NCBI RefSeq assembly: GCF_003991405.1 | Contig: NZ_RPEN01000155.1 | Span: forward strand, 62,001-126,000 | DNA: 64,000 nucleotides | Source of the DNA: Pseudorhodobacter sp. E13 | Lineage (GTDB): Bacteria > Pseudomonadota > Alphaproteobacteria > Rhodobacterales > Rhodobacteraceae | Reading direction: 5' to 3' | Part shown: one piece after another, positions 26,357 to 35,201 of the stretch | Numbering within the stretch: the first letter of the stretch is position 1 | How the letters are laid out: the number at the start of each line of letters is the position of its first letter | Notes under the pieces: generated by a model | What the model saw: the letters and a program-made list of their open reading frames with translations, nothing else | What the model was told of the DNA's origin: nothing | Databases searched by the model: none | Translations under genes and position numbers: made by a program

Positions 26357-27187
26357 CTACGCATACAGCGCCTCGGTGTGAAAGGCGATATGATCCTCCA
26401 TGAAGCTGGAGACGAAGTAATAGCTGTGGTCATAGCCCTTTTGCATGCGGACCATCGCATTTTGCCGGCTGGCCATCATCGCCTCGGCCAAGGCTTCGGG
26501 CTTCAACAGATCCAGAAACTGATCCGCCGCGCCCTGATCAATCAGAATAGGCCCGTCAAAGCCGCGCTTCTTCATCAGCAAGGTCGCATCATGCGGCGCC
26601 CATTTCGCCTCATCCTCGCCCAGATAGGCGGTGAACTGCTTGCGCCCCCAGTCACTTGCCGAAGGGTTGGCAATCGGCGCAAAGGCGGAAACAGAGCGGA
26701 AGCGACCGGGAAAAGACATCGCAATCGTCAGCGCCCCATGCCCCCCCATGGAATGGCCCATGATGGCTTGGCGGCCCTCGTCCAACGGATAGGCGCTGAA
26801 CAGCAGATGCGGCAATTCCTCGGTCAGGTAATCCCACATCTTGAAATGCCGCGCCCATTTCCCTTCGGTGGCGTTCACATAAAACCCGGCGCCTTTGCCC
26901 AGATCAAAGGCCTCATCATCCGGCACATGATCGCCGCGCGGGCTGGTATCGGGAAAGATCAGCGCGACACCATTTTCGGCGGCCCAGCCTTGCGCGCCCG
27001 CCTTGGTCATGGCGTTTTCATGCGTGCAGGTCAGCCCCGACAGATACCAGATCACCGGCACCGCCTCATGCTCGGCCTCCTCGGGCAGGAACAGACCAAA
27101 GGTCATATCACAGCCACAGACCTCGGAGGCGTGGCTATACACACCTTGCACACCGCCAAAGGCCCGGTTTTCAGAAATGGTCTTCAT
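26357..27187 (-). CDS. fghA: S-formylglutathione hydrolase
   Basis: 276 residues from ATG 27187, preceded by AAGGGGAAG. It hydrolyses S-formylglutathione to formate and glutathione in glutathione-dependent formaldehyde oxidation. It has the esterase D signature WYLSGLTCTHENAM, the nucleophile S146 in MGHSMGGHGAL, an aspartate in LIDQGAADQFL and a histidine in KGYDHSYYF. The partner alcohol/formaldehyde dehydrogenase gene is not adjacent. The neighbours are the DUF188 protein and an AEC transporter. Confidence 0.95.
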   Translation of the reverse strand: MKTISENRAFGGVQGVYSHASEVCGCDMTFGLFLPEEAEHEAVPVIWYLSGLTCTHENAMTKAGAQGWAAENGVALIFPDTSPRGDHVPDDEAFDLGKGAGFYVNATEGKWARHFKMWDYLTEELPHLLFSAYPLDEGRQAIMGHSMGGHGALTIAMSFPGRFRSVSAFAPIANPSASDWGRKQFTAYLGEDEAKWAPHDATLLMKKRGFDGPILIDQGAADQFLDLLKPEALAEAMMASRQNAMVRMQKGYDHSYYFVSSFMEDHIAFHTEALYA

Positions 27188-27198
27188 CGTCTTCCCCT

Positions 27199-28125
27199 TC
27201 AGCCCATGACAAGGGCCATAACAATCGTCACCGTCACGATGCTGATCGCGGTTGATATCAGGATCGAGGCCGAAACCCGCTGCGGGGCCACCCCGAAATG
27301 CTGCGCCAGAATGTAGACATTGCCCGCCACTGGCAAGGCGGCGGCGGCAATCATTACACCAGCAGGGCCGGGCTCCACCTTGAACAGCACAAGCGCGGCA
27401 AAGGCCACGGCGGCAGGGTGCAACACCAGCTTGCAAAACGACAGCCACCCCGCCACCGCCAACCGCTCCGCCGATTTGGTGGCAAGCGACGCCCCAATCG
27501 CGAACAGGGCACCCGGCGTCGCAGCCCCGCCCAGCAACGCCATGAAATCATTGATCGGGGCAGGCACCGCAAACCCGGTGGCAGACCAGCCAAGCCCCAA
27601 GACCATCGAAACGATCATCGGGTTCTTCAGCAACCCCACCCCCAACACACGCAACACACCAAGGCTCATCCGCCCTTCGCGAACGCCTGTGATGACCAGC
27701 GTGATGATCGTGGAAAACACAATCAGATCAATCGCAAGCACCATCAACACCGGCCCCGCCGCCTGTGGCCCCATCAAGACCACCAGCATCGGCACGCCCA
27801 GAAAACCTGTGTTGCCAATCACCGCACATTGCGCCTCGATCGCGGCTTCCTCGGTCGAAATCCCGCGCCAAAAGGCAACCCCCATGGCAATTGCATAAAC
27901 CACGCCACAGCCCCAAAGATAGGCCGCAACAAAGCGCCCGTCCCAAATCTCGGCCAAAGACAGGTTCGAGGCAAAGCGGAACAGCATCGCCGACAGCGCG
28001 AAATAAAACACAAACTTCGTCAGCCAGCCCGTCGCCTCAGGCGTGAAAAACCGCACCCGCCCCGCCCAATAGCCAAGCCCGATCAGCGCAAAAAAGGGCA
28101 AGGTCTTGAACAAGATGGGCAGCAT
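27199..28125 (-). CDS. AEC-family (auxin efflux carrier-like) transporter
   Basis: 308 residues from ATG 28125; a TTG is directly upstream at 28128. About ten hydrophobic segments. The family pattern is seen in FFALIGLGYWAGRVRFFTPEA at the N-terminus, in NTGFLGVPMLVVLMG and in PAAVAFAALVLFKVEPG. Bacterial members move malate, malonate and other organic acids, and substrate cannot be set here. It is probably co-transcribed with fghA, 11 bases downstream. Confidence 0.9.
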   Translation of the reverse strand: MLPILFKTLPFFALIGLGYWAGRVRFFTPEATGWLTKFVFYFALSAMLFRFASNLSLAEIWDGRFVAAYLWGCGVVYAIAMGVAFWRGISTEEAAIEAQCAVIGNTGFLGVPMLVVLMGPQAAGPVLMVLAIDLIVFSTIITLVITGVREGRMSLGVLRVLGVGLLKNPMIVSMVLGLGWSATGFAVPAPINDFMALLGGAATPGALFAIGASLATKSAERLAVAGWLSFCKLVLHPAAVAFAALVLFKVEPGPAGVMIAAAALPVAGNVYILAQHFGVAPQRVSASILISTAISIVTVTIVMALVMG

Positions 28126-28211
28126 CAAGCAGGCTCTTTCAGTTGATCATGCTCTAGCTTCCACGGCTCGGCCCCAGATGCAAGACAACCCCCGGAATTC
28201 CAAGGCCCCAG

Positions 28212-28295
28212 CGCTTTCTTTTCGGCAAAAATATCCTCGGGGGTGTCGCTTTGCGCAGCAAAGCGACTTCGGGGGCAGACAGCCCCCGCGCCCGG
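28212..28295. repeat. 84-bp hairpin-rich intergenic repeat, copy 2
   Basis: This is 82/84 identical to 5595-5678. In this copy the main stem is perfect: GTCGCTTTGC-GCA-GCAAAGCGAC (28246-28268), followed by GGGGGC-AGACA-GCCCCC. It abuts the stop codon of the minus-strand glycosylase gene (28296), as copy 1 lies 18 bases past the response regulator stop. Read on the minus strand the stems are followed by GAGGATATTTTTGCC, so terminator function is likely. Confidence 0.85.
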
Positions 28296-29501
28296 TCACC
28301 CGTCCCGCAGCCAGTCGTCGGCAAAGGCCACCCGGTCACACTCCGCAAACCGCGCCAGCTTGCCCAAGGCGGCCTCCAGCCGTGCCACGCGGCCCGGGCC
28401 CATTCGCACGCCCGCTTCCGGCCAGAAGGCGGTCACGCGCAAACAGCTTTCGTCGCGGAACGCCTTGGCATCGACCCGCCCGATCAAGCGCTCGCCTTCC
28501 AGCACCGGAAAAACGTAATAGCCATACTGGCGCTTGGCCTCGGGCACGAAAACCTCGATCCGGTAGAAAAACCCGAACAACCGCTCGGCCCGCGCCCGGT
28601 CGCGCAGCGCGGGATCAAAGGGGGACAAGACCCGCAGGCGGGCAGGGGCAGGCGGCAGGTTCGCCGCTTCCGTCACCACATCCGGGCGGGCAAAGCTGCG
28701 GCGCTGGCTGCCATCGGCGGCCTCGACCGCGATCTCGATGATCTCTCCCCGCCGAAGCGCCGCCGCGCACCAATCACGCGCCTCTGCATTGGGCACGGCG
28801 GCCCAATAGGCAGCCAGCTCCCCGGCGGTGGCAAAGCCAAGGCGGTCCAGTGCCGCGCGGCAGGCCCAATCCAGATGCGCGGCCTTCTCCACCGGCGCGT
28901 CCAGATGAGCGGCGGGGATCACGCGCTCAGTCAGGTCATAGACTTTCTGAAAATTCTCGCGCCGGGTGATGGACAGCACACCCGTCCGCCACAGCCATTC
29001 CAGCGCGGTTTTGGATGGGTGCCAGTCCCACCAGCCGCCCTTGCCCCGCGCCTCGCCCTCCCCGACATCAGAACAGGTGACAGGTCCCTCCGCCTCGATC
29101 CGGCGCAGGATGGTGTCAAACTGCGCTTCATAGCCATCGCGGAACCAGCGTTTCCACCCGTTCCGCAACCGCGCGGCATCGCGGTCAAAGCGGTGCTGCC
29201 ACTGCGGAAACTGATGCACCGGGATGATCGAGGCGTCATGGGTCCAATGTTCGAACAGCGCCCGGTCACGTTCCAGCAGGTCTTTGAGCGCCTTGGGCCT
29301 GTAAGCCTGCCGCCGCGAAAACAGGATCATATCATGCGCGCGGGCCACGGTGCGGATACTGTCGACCTGCACAAATCCGATCCGGTCAATCAGCCCTGCC
29401 AAGTCTTCGCCTTTGCCCGGCCCTGTGGGGGCGTCGCCCAAAGCATGGCGATGCAGGAACAGGCGGCGGGCGAGGCTGTTGGAAAGGGTTTGCGGGGTCA
29501 T
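28296..29501 (-). CDS. YcaQ/AlkZ-like winged-helix DNA glycosylase family protein (HTH_42)
   Basis: 401 residues from ATG 29501. It belongs to the HTH_42 family of tandem winged helices, whose members unhook interstrand crosslinks or remove alkylated bases. GFVQVDSIRTVARAHDMILFSR carries a QxD triad where AlkZ has QxQ, as in the YcaQ/AlkX branch. SPFDPALRDRARAERLFGF with RIEVFVPEAKRQYGYY is the conserved C-terminal block. It is preceded by an AT-rich promoter region and followed directly by repeat copy 2. Confidence 0.88.
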   Translation of the reverse strand: MTPQTLSNSLARRLFLHRHALGDAPTGPGKGEDLAGLIDRIGFVQVDSIRTVARAHDMILFSRRQAYRPKALKDLLERDRALFEHWTHDASIIPVHQFPQWQHRFDRDAARLRNGWKRWFRDGYEAQFDTILRRIEAEGPVTCSDVGEGEARGKGGWWDWHPSKTALEWLWRTGVLSITRRENFQKVYDLTERVIPAAHLDAPVEKAAHLDWACRAALDRLGFATAGELAAYWAAVPNAEARDWCAAALRRGEIIEIAVEAADGSQRRSFARPDVVTEAANLPPAPARLRVLSPFDPALRDRARAERLFGFFYRIEVFVPEAKRQYGYYVFPVLEGERLIGRVDAKAFRDESCLRVTAFWPEAGVRMGPGRVARLEAALGKLARFAECDRVAFADDWLRDG

Positions 29502-29671
29502 GGAGGGCAGATTAGCAGGCGCAGACCTGCCGCGAAAGTGCCAGCGGAATCGCACGCGATTCTTTTGATATGCTATTGATAATAATAGAATACATTAAAA
29601 TTTTTAACCGAAAATTAAGGTCTGCATCGCGGTTGTCGGGCAAGGCTGTGCCATGACCTTTCCGGCCAGTT
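29502..29671. promoter_or_regulatory. AT-rich gap upstream of the glycosylase gene
   Basis: 170 bp, very AT-rich at 29555-29620, with the inverted repeat CTATT-GATAAT-AATAG and poly-A/T tracts. It separates two minus-strand genes and most likely holds the promoter of the glycosylase gene. No clear -35/-10 pair or known operator was identified. Confidence 0.4.
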
Positions 29672-30178
29672 TCAAGGAAATCGCGGTAGATAGGGATTCG
29701 CTTCAGACGCTGTTGTGTCGGGGGGCTGTTCGGGCCCCCGTGTCGTGGCAGCGGCCCGATCCAGAACGCGGCCCGCTATCCAGCTATGGCTATGGTTCGG
29801 AAAGGGAGCATTGAATTTGCGCATGAGCGCGTAATAGCTATAACCAAGCTCCGACGCCTTGCACAGACGTTCGCCATTTGCCGCCTTTTGCAAGATCAAC
29901 CCACCACCGGATTCCGCCAGACGATAGCCTTTGGCGGTAAGCCGCCTTTGCAGATCACCCCAATGCGCGGCATAGGCAAAATCATCCGCGAGGAGCGCCC
30001 GTAAGGGAGTGACGAGCTGCTCATCCGCCCTGATGGGCGTCTTCGCTTGTTCGCGCCGCCGCAGGTCGCGGGTGATAGCTTCGCGGATCAACTGGCCCAC
30101 GGACACATCCTCCTGCACCGCGATCCGGGTCAGGGCAGCGATGGTTTCAACCGGGAGTTTGAGGTCAAAGGGTTCCAT
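29672..30178 (-). CDS. Ribbon-helix-helix-like hypothetical protein
   Basis: 168 residues from ATG 30178; GTG 30187 is an alternative. The N-terminal 45 residues (DLKLPVETIAALTRIAVQEDVSVGQLIREAITRDL) have the strand-helix-helix pattern of CopG/Arc-type DNA-binding domains. The middle (YAAHWGDLQRRLTAKGYRLAESGGGLIL) resembles the domain found with relaxase-associated or antitoxin-like proteins, but I cannot name it. The C-terminal 30 residues are Pro/Thr-rich and probably disordered. No toxin gene is adjacent. Likely a regulator; target unknown. Confidence 0.75.
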   Translation of the reverse strand: MEPFDLKLPVETIAALTRIAVQEDVSVGQLIREAITRDLRRREQAKTPIRADEQLVTPLRALLADDFAYAAHWGDLQRRLTAKGYRLAESGGGLILQKAANGERLCKASELGYSYYALMRKFNAPFPNHSHSWIAGRVLDRAAATTRGPEQPPDTTASEANPYLPRFP

Positions 30179-30228
30179 ACCCTTCACTTTGCGCCACCAT
30201 GGTAAAGGCTAGGTTAACGCGGGCCGCC

Positions 30229-31416
30229 TTACCCGCCCAAGCCCGCCTCGGCCTCTATCTCCTTGCGCGATTTGCGCGCGCGCTCGGTCGCCGATTTCAA
30301 CTGCCCGCAGGCGGCCATGATATCTTCGCCGCGCGGTTTGCGGATGGGCGAGGCATAGCCCGCCGCGTTGATGATATCGGCAAAGGCGTGAATCCGGTTG
30401 CCGGAGGAGCGTTTGTAGGGCGCGCCCGGCCATTCGTTAAAGGGGATCAGGTTCACCTTGGCCGGAATGCCGCGCAACAACTCGATCAGGCGGTAGGCAT
30501 CTTCCTTGCTGTCATTCACCCCGTCCAGCATCACATATTCAAAGGTGATCCGTTCAGAATTGCTGAGGCCCGGATAGTCGCGCAGGGCATCCAGCAGGGT
30601 GGCGATGTTCCATTTCTTGTTGATCGGCACCAACACATCGCGCACCTCATCGGTGGTGGCGTGGAAGGACACCGCCAGCAGACAACCGATTTCCCGCGCG
30701 GTGCGCGCAATTTCCGGCACCACGCCGCTGGTGGACAGGGTGATGCGGCGGCGGCCAAGGGCAATGCCTTCGCCATCCATCACGATATGCATCGCATCCC
30801 GCACGTTTTCAAAATTATACAGCGGCTCGCCCATCCCCATCAGCACGATATTGCTGACCAGCCGCGCGGCCGGGTCGGCGTTGGACGCGCCTTTGACGGG
30901 CCATTCATCCAGATCATCCCGCGCCAGCATCACCTGGCCCACGATTTCCGCCGGGGTCAGGTTGCGCACCAGTTTCTGCGTGCCCGTATGGCAGAAGGAA
31001 CAGGTGAGCGTGCAACCGACCTGACTGGAAATGCACAGCGTCCCGCGATCGGTTTCGGGGATATAGACCACCTCTACCTCATGCCCGCCTTGGATGCGCA
31101 CCAGATACTTGCGCGTGCCATCCTCGGATATCTGGCGCGTCACCACTTCGGGCAGCACCAGTTCAAACTTTTCGGCCAGCAGGGCGCGGAAATCCTTGGA
31201 CAGGTTGGTCATTTCGGCAAAATCGCGCAGGCCAAAGAAATACACCCATTGCCAGATTTGCCCGACCCGCATCTTGGCCTGCTTTTCCGGGCAACCCGCC
31301 GCAATCAGCGCCGCGCGCAACTGGTCCCGCGTCAGGCCGATGATGTTGATCTTGCCCCCTTCCGGCAGTTTGCGCGGAATGGTGTGAACATCTTGGGTGA
31401 TCGGGGCAGTGGTCAT
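30229..31416 (-). CDS. rlmN: 23S rRNA (adenine2503-C2)/tRNA (adenine37-C2) methyltransferase
   Basis: 395 residues from ATG 31416, with AGGA eight bases upstream. It is a radical-SAM enzyme that methylates C2 of A2503 in 23S rRNA and A37 of some tRNAs. The 4Fe-4S cysteines are C135, C139 and C142 (CTLTCSFC), and the C-terminal catalytic cysteine lies in [29 protein letters not shown] and LIPFNEWPG are family blocks. The position between the IalB-like gene and the RHH protein gives no further functional clue. Confidence 0.97.
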   Translation of the reverse strand: MTTAPITQDVHTIPRKLPEGGKINIIGLTRDQLRAALIAAGCPEKQAKMRVGQIWQWVYFFGLRDFAEMTNLSKDFRALLAEKFELVLPEVVTRQISEDGTRKYLVRIQGGHEVEVVYIPETDRGTLCISSQVGCTLTCSFCHTGTQKLVRNLTPAEIVGQVMLARDDLDEWPVKGASNADPAARLVSNIVLMGMGEPLYNFENVRDAMHIVMDGEGIALGRRRITLSTSGVVPEIARTAREIGCLLAVSFHATTDEVRDVLVPINKKWNIATLLDALRDYPGLSNSERITFEYVMLDGVNDSKEDAYRLIELLRGIPAKVNLIPFNEWPGAPYKRSSGNRIHAFADIINAAGYASPIRKPRGEDIMAACGQLKSATERARKSRKEIEAEAGLGG

Positions 31417-31460
31417 GAGAGGCATCCTGTTGTGCAAGCCGGGTCTATACCGGATTCGCG

Positions 31461-31501
31461 GGCAAAAGAAAACGCCCCGGCGCGCGCGGCACCGAGGCGT
31501 T
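31461..31501 (-). terminator. Rho-independent terminator of the IalB-like gene
   Basis: On the minus strand AACGCCTCGG and CCGGGGCGTT form a 10-bp stem (one T:G pair) at 31501-31471, followed by TTCTTTTG. It lies 21 bases past the stop of the gene ending at 31522. Confidence 0.75.
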
Positions 31502-31521
31502 CTGAAACGAAAGGTAGCGGC

Positions 31522-32046
31522 TTATTTGCAGCGCTGTTCAGCCTCGGTCATCGCGGCGGTGAAGCCTTGCAGCGAGAACGTGTCTTTTGTCTGCGTGCCA
31601 CGGCCTGAACGCGCGGTCACGATGGCGGAGGAACCGGCCTTCATGGCTGCCAGCAGCCCAGCGTCATCCGAGGTGTTTGCCGGCCAAGCCCATTCGCCAT
31701 CGGTAAACAGCTCAAACTCTTTGCCGTCGATATTGACATTGACGGTCGAGCCGGAGGCGAAAGGGTAGCCACCGGTAAAGGAAACCTCACCCTTGGCACC
31801 GCCACCGGGGCGGAAGGTGACGAACATCAGAATGTCGCCGCGCCGTGCCGAGACAACCTTGCCGTCGCGGCTGTTCACGGTTTCCTTGGGCTTGGACACA
31901 CCCCAGCATTCCTTGGGCTGTTGCCAGACACAAACGCTCCAGTCCGTTTTGGCGGAAACACATTCCGTTTCTGATTGTGCGAAGGCGGCGGAGGCCCCCA
32001 TCCCAAGCAAAGCGCCGAAAAACGCCCCGATGATGCGTGATGTCAT
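31522..32046 (-). CDS. Invasion-associated locus B (IalB) family exported protein
   Basis: 174 residues from ATG 32046. A signal peptide (MTSRIIGAFFGALLGMGASA, cleavage after AFA at 23) predicts a periplasmic or surface protein. WSVCVWQQPKECWGVSKPKETVNSRDGK and MFVTFRPGGGAKGEVSFTGGYPF match the IalB pattern, including paired cysteines (and a C-terminal cysteine in EAEQRCK). Bartonella IalB is linked to erythrocyte entry, but free-living Alphaproteobacteria carry many homologues of unknown role. It is divergent from the asparaginase gene and has its own terminator. Confidence 0.88.
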   Translation of the reverse strand: MTSRIIGAFFGALLGMGASAAFAQSETECVSAKTDWSVCVWQQPKECWGVSKPKETVNSRDGKVVSARRGDILMFVTFRPGGGAKGEVSFTGGYPFASGSTVNVNIDGKEFELFTDGEWAWPANTSDDAGLLAAMKAGSSAIVTARSGRGTQTKDTFSLQGFTAAMTEAEQRCK

Positions 32047-32236
32047 GTCGTTCACAGCCTCCAGCTGTTTGATGCCTCTGGCCCTTGCCACGTCACTAGT
32101 TGTGCTAGCTTTTCCTGTAGCGCGGGTGGTTTCAACTCGATATTCCATGCATAACGCAAAAAGGGCAGTCCGTAAAAGCCCCATGCGCAGAAAATCGCGC
32201 ATGTTTGATGCGGAAAACGGGAGAGGGATGAAGAAA

Positions 32237-33226
32237 ATGGCGCAACCAGTCGCATTTGCAGAGCTTTGGCGCGGTGGGCAGTTGGAAAGCACGCATCTGG
32301 GTCATGCCGTGATTTGCGGGGCCGATGGCTCTGTCGAGGCGGCATGGGGCGATCCGAACGCAATCATCTTTCCCCGGTCCAGTTGCAAGATGGTGCAGGC
32401 GCTGCCTTTGATGGAAAGCGGGGCAGGGCGGAATTTGACGCAGAAGCAACTGGGCCTTGTTTGCGCCAGCCATAACGGGGCGGCCATTCACACCGAGGCG
32501 GTCGCCGCGTGGCTGGCCGATCTGGGGCTGGGTGAGGCGGATCTGCGCTGCGGTATTCAGGAACCCGCTGACCGGCCAGAGCGCAACCGGTTGATCAAGA
32601 CCGATGAAAGCCCCTGCCAGTATCACAACAATTGTTCGGGCAAACATGCGGGCTTTCTGATGCTCAACAAACACATGGGCGGCCATTCCGAATATGTGGA
32701 GGCCGACCACCCGATTCAGATCGCCATTCGCAACAGCTTTGAGGAAGTGACGGGCGAAACCAGCCGTGGTTACGGGATTGATGGCTGCTCGGCCCCGAAT
32801 TATTCCACCTCGGTTCACGGTCTGGCCCGCGCGATGGCATTTTTCGCGACCGCCAAAGAGGGTGGCGATGCCCGGCAAGATGCGGCGTATAAGCTGTCGC
32901 GCGGTATGATGGCCTTTCCGGAAATGGTGGCGGGCGAGGGGCGCGCCTGCACCGAATTGATGCGCGCCATGGGGGGCAAGGTGGCGATCAAGACGGGGGC
33001 AGAGGCGGTGTTTGTCGCCATCATCCCCGAATTGCAAAAGGGTATCGCGCTGAAAGTGACCGATGGCGGCACGCGCGGGGCGGAACTGGCGATCTGTGCC
33101 TTGCTGGTCAAGCTAGGTGTGCTGGACCCGGAACACCCGGCCACCCGCAAATATCTTAACACCGTGGATCGAAACCGCCGCAACATCGAAACCGGCACGC
33201 TGCGGGCTGCCCCCGGCTTTGCATGA
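32237..33226 (+). CDS. L-asparaginase, Rhizobium etli type (Asparaginase_II, PF06089)
   Basis: 329 residues. It hydrolyses asparagine to aspartate and ammonia. ATG 32237 was chosen over 32228 because GAGAGGGA then has a normal spacing and because the catalytic Ser-x-x-Lys falls at S48/K51, the same numbers as I recall for the R. etli enzyme. Other family blocks are CASHNGAAIHTEAV (S78), HNNCSGKHAGF, GIDGCSAPNYS and the lysine in VAIKTGAEAVF. This family is unrelated to the E. coli asparaginases and is probably cytoplasmic (no signal peptide). It overlaps the next gene by ATGA. Confidence 0.93.
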   Translation: MAQPVAFAELWRGGQLESTHLGHAVICGADGSVEAAWGDPNAIIFPRSSCKMVQALPLMESGAGRNLTQKQLGLVCASHNGAAIHTEAVAAWLADLGLGEADLRCGIQEPADRPERNRLIKTDESPCQYHNNCSGKHAGFLMLNKHMGGHSEYVEADHPIQIAIRNSFEEVTGETSRGYGIDGCSAPNYSTSVHGLARAMAFFATAKEGGDARQDAAYKLSRGMMAFPEMVAGEGRACTELMRAMGGKVAIKTGAEAVFVAIIPELQKGIALKVTDGGTRGAELAICALLVKLGVLDPEHPATRKYLNTVDRNRRNIETGTLRAAPGFA

Positions 33227-33636
33227 CAGCAGCCGAAACGGTCTTGCTTGATTTGGGGGCATGGGCCCCCAAACTGGTGCAAACGGCGACAGGGTTTGAA
33301 TTTCAGATGCCAGTGGAAAGCGGCATCGTCTCTTGGTCGCTAGCCTTTGCGGTCAGCGCGGAACAGGCGCGGGTGCTCTGCGCGGATGAACAGCGCTGCC
33401 ATTTCCTTTGGGCCGCGCTGCACCATCCGCATCAATTGGGCCGCCTGTCACGGGCCGAGGTGGAAACCTATTTGCAGCGCATTGTCAGCGGCCCCTGCGC
33501 CGAGGCGGAGGCCTTCTTGTCGCAGCTTGATCTGGCCGCAAACCGGGCGATTTCAAACCATGTGCGGATCATGCTGGGGCGCGACCAAGCCGCGATGATC
33601 GCAGGTCGCTGGTTCCTGCCCCGCGCCCCAAAGTAA
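33223..33636 (+). CDS. Hypothetical protein co-translated with asparaginase
   Basis: 137 residues; the ATG overlaps the asparaginase stop (ATGA). No domain is recognised. It is a compact soluble protein with a mixed start (LDLGAWAPKLVQTATGFEFQMPVESG) and a helical second half (RLSRAEVETYLQRIVSGPCAEAEAFLSQLDLAANRAI), with no signal or membrane segment. Strong coupling and a following terminator support a real gene. A link to asparagine metabolism is only positional. Confidence 0.8.
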   Translation: MTAAETVLLDLGAWAPKLVQTATGFEFQMPVESGIVSWSLAFAVSAEQARVLCADEQRCHFLWAALHHPHQLGRLSRAEVETYLQRIVSGPCAEAEAFLSQLDLAANRAISNHVRIMLGRDQAAMIAGRWFLPRAPK

Positions 33637-33638
33637 GA

Positions 33639-33679
33639 AACGCCGCCAGCCCCTTACCCGGTGCTGACGGCGTTCTTTT
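33639..33679 (+). terminator. Rho-independent terminator after the asparaginase operon
   Basis: Arms AACGCCGCCAGC (33639-33650) and GCTGACGGCGTT (33663-33674) pair with one mismatch and are followed by CTTTTA. It begins two bases after the stop at 33636. The rest of the gap to the tRNA (33680-33919) shows no gene. Confidence 0.75.
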
Positions 33680-33919
33680 AGGTGTAGCGGACTGACCCGG
33701 CAATCCGGTCTGGGTGGGGGCAATAAGTCCGAACCACCGAGCCAATCTCAATCGCTACTGAAGCCTGTATGCCGGGGATTCGTGTCAGGATCTGGGCAAG
33801 GGTGGGGCATTGTTGCGGTGATTTCAAAACGCCGCCACCCGCCGCGCCGAAACCAGACGCCACACCCCGAAAGGCGGCCAGAAGGCCCGGATTTCGTATC
33901 TGTGATGAAGGCGGGAAAT

Positions 33920-33996
33920 TGGTCGGAGCGAGAGGATTCGAACCTCCGACCCCCTGCTCCCGAAGCAGGTGCGCTACCAGGCTGCGCTACGCTCCG
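33920..33996 (-). tRNA. tRNA-Pro (anticodon CGG)
   Basis: 77 nt on the minus strand. Acceptor stem CGGAGCG/CGCTCCG, D arm AGCGCAGCCTGGTAGCGC, anticodon stem CCTGC-TTCGGGA-GCAGG with CGG at the anticodon, T loop GGTTCGAATCC, discriminator A and an encoded CCA. Confidence 0.96.
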
Positions 33997-34073
33997 ACCG
34001 TGAGGCGGGGGTTAAACCCATCGCGGCGCTTTTGCAATAGGGCAGAAGGCGCGTTTGAGCAAAAAAGCCGCGC

Positions 34074-35036
34074 TTACTTGTTTCCCCTGTCGCGTGACAG
34101 CAGCAGGCTGATGCGCGGCAGGGTGCCGGTTTCATGCCGGGTGCGCGATTCCAGAACCGGGCTGTGCTTGGATACTTTCGCCCGGCTTTCGCGCAGCACA
34201 ATATAAAGCCCGCTGGCCATGATGACAGCCGCGCCGATCAGGGTGATCTGGTCCGGCGTTTCGTCAAAGATCAGCAGGCCAAAGATGATCGCCCAGATCA
34301 TCTGGCTGTATTGCATCGGGGCCACGATCACCGCTTCGGCGTTCTTATAAGCGCTGATGATGAACAGGCTGGCGACGAAGCCAAAGGCGGCGATGACGCC
34401 GATCATGCCCAGATGTTCAATTGGCATGGGTTTGTAAACCAAGGGCAGCGCCGCGCCCAACACCAGGAAATTGGCAATCATCGGGAACAGCAGCAGCACG
34501 ACCGAGCGTTCCTCTTGCCCGATCTTGCGCACGATGACCGAGGCGAGCGAGGAACAAACCGCCGCCAGCAAGGCCGCCGCATGGCCCAGGCCCAGCTCTG
34601 CCCCGGTTGGCCGCAGCACGATCATCACCCCGGCCAAGCCTACCACAATTGCAAGCCCGCGGCGGATGCCCACCTTTTCACCCAGAATGGGAATCGCCAG
34701 CAAGGTGATCAGCAGCGGCGTGGCAAACAGGATCGCATAGGTTTGGGCCAGCGGCAGCACCGAAAACGCGTAGAAGGCCGCAACGCCTGTAATCAGCGCC
34801 GAGACTGTGCGCAAAGCTGTCCACCACGGATGGCGCGGCCGCAGATTGCCATCATTGCGGTCCCCGATCAGCATCATCGCCACCAGCGGAAAGCTGAACG
34901 TGACCGAGAAAAAAATGATCTGCACGGGCGAATAATGCCCGCCCAGAAACTTCACAAAGACATCATGCGTCGCATAGATGGCAAAAGCGATCAGCGCCAT
35001 CAGCGCCCCGCGCAGGTTTGATTTCACAATTGGCAT
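34074..35036 (-). CDS. EamA-family (DMT superfamily) transporter
   Basis: 320 residues from ATG 35036; the frame stays open upstream but that part is not EamA-like. Ten hydrophobic segments in two repeats with the markers FAIYATHDVFVKFLGGHYSPVQIIFF, ILFATPLLITLLAIPILGEKVG and PMQYSQMIWAIIFGLLIFDETPD. There is a polar C-terminal tail of about 30 residues. It is divergent from another EamA gene at 35202 (165 bp apart), but the two are not close copies. Substrate unknown. Confidence 0.9.
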   Translation of the reverse strand: MPIVKSNLRGALMALIAFAIYATHDVFVKFLGGHYSPVQIIFFSVTFSFPLVAMMLIGDRNDGNLRPRHPWWTALRTVSALITGVAAFYAFSVLPLAQTYAILFATPLLITLLAIPILGEKVGIRRGLAIVVGLAGVMIVLRPTGAELGLGHAAALLAAVCSSLASVIVRKIGQEERSVVLLLFPMIANFLVLGAALPLVYKPMPIEHLGMIGVIAAFGFVASLFIISAYKNAEAVIVAPMQYSQMIWAIIFGLLIFDETPDQITLIGAAVIMASGLYIVLRESRAKVSKHSPVLESRTRHETGTLPRISLLLSRDRGNK

Positions 35037-35201
35037 CGACAGTCTCGGAAGCACTTGGGTTCGCTTTGGTATTGCGCCTGTTAGCGCTGTAGCGCAAGGG
35101 CAGAGCGGGTAAATTCCGCCATATCGCCCGCTTTGCCCCCCAAAGGCACGGGGGCGCAAAACCCGATTGGCAGCGCAGGGCGAAGCGGCTATGCCAAGGC
35201 T

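Noticed and set aside
33680-33919. Possible small RNA gene between the asparaginase operon terminator and tRNA-Pro
   Set aside because: No conserved structure, promoter or terminator could be recognised in these 240 bases.
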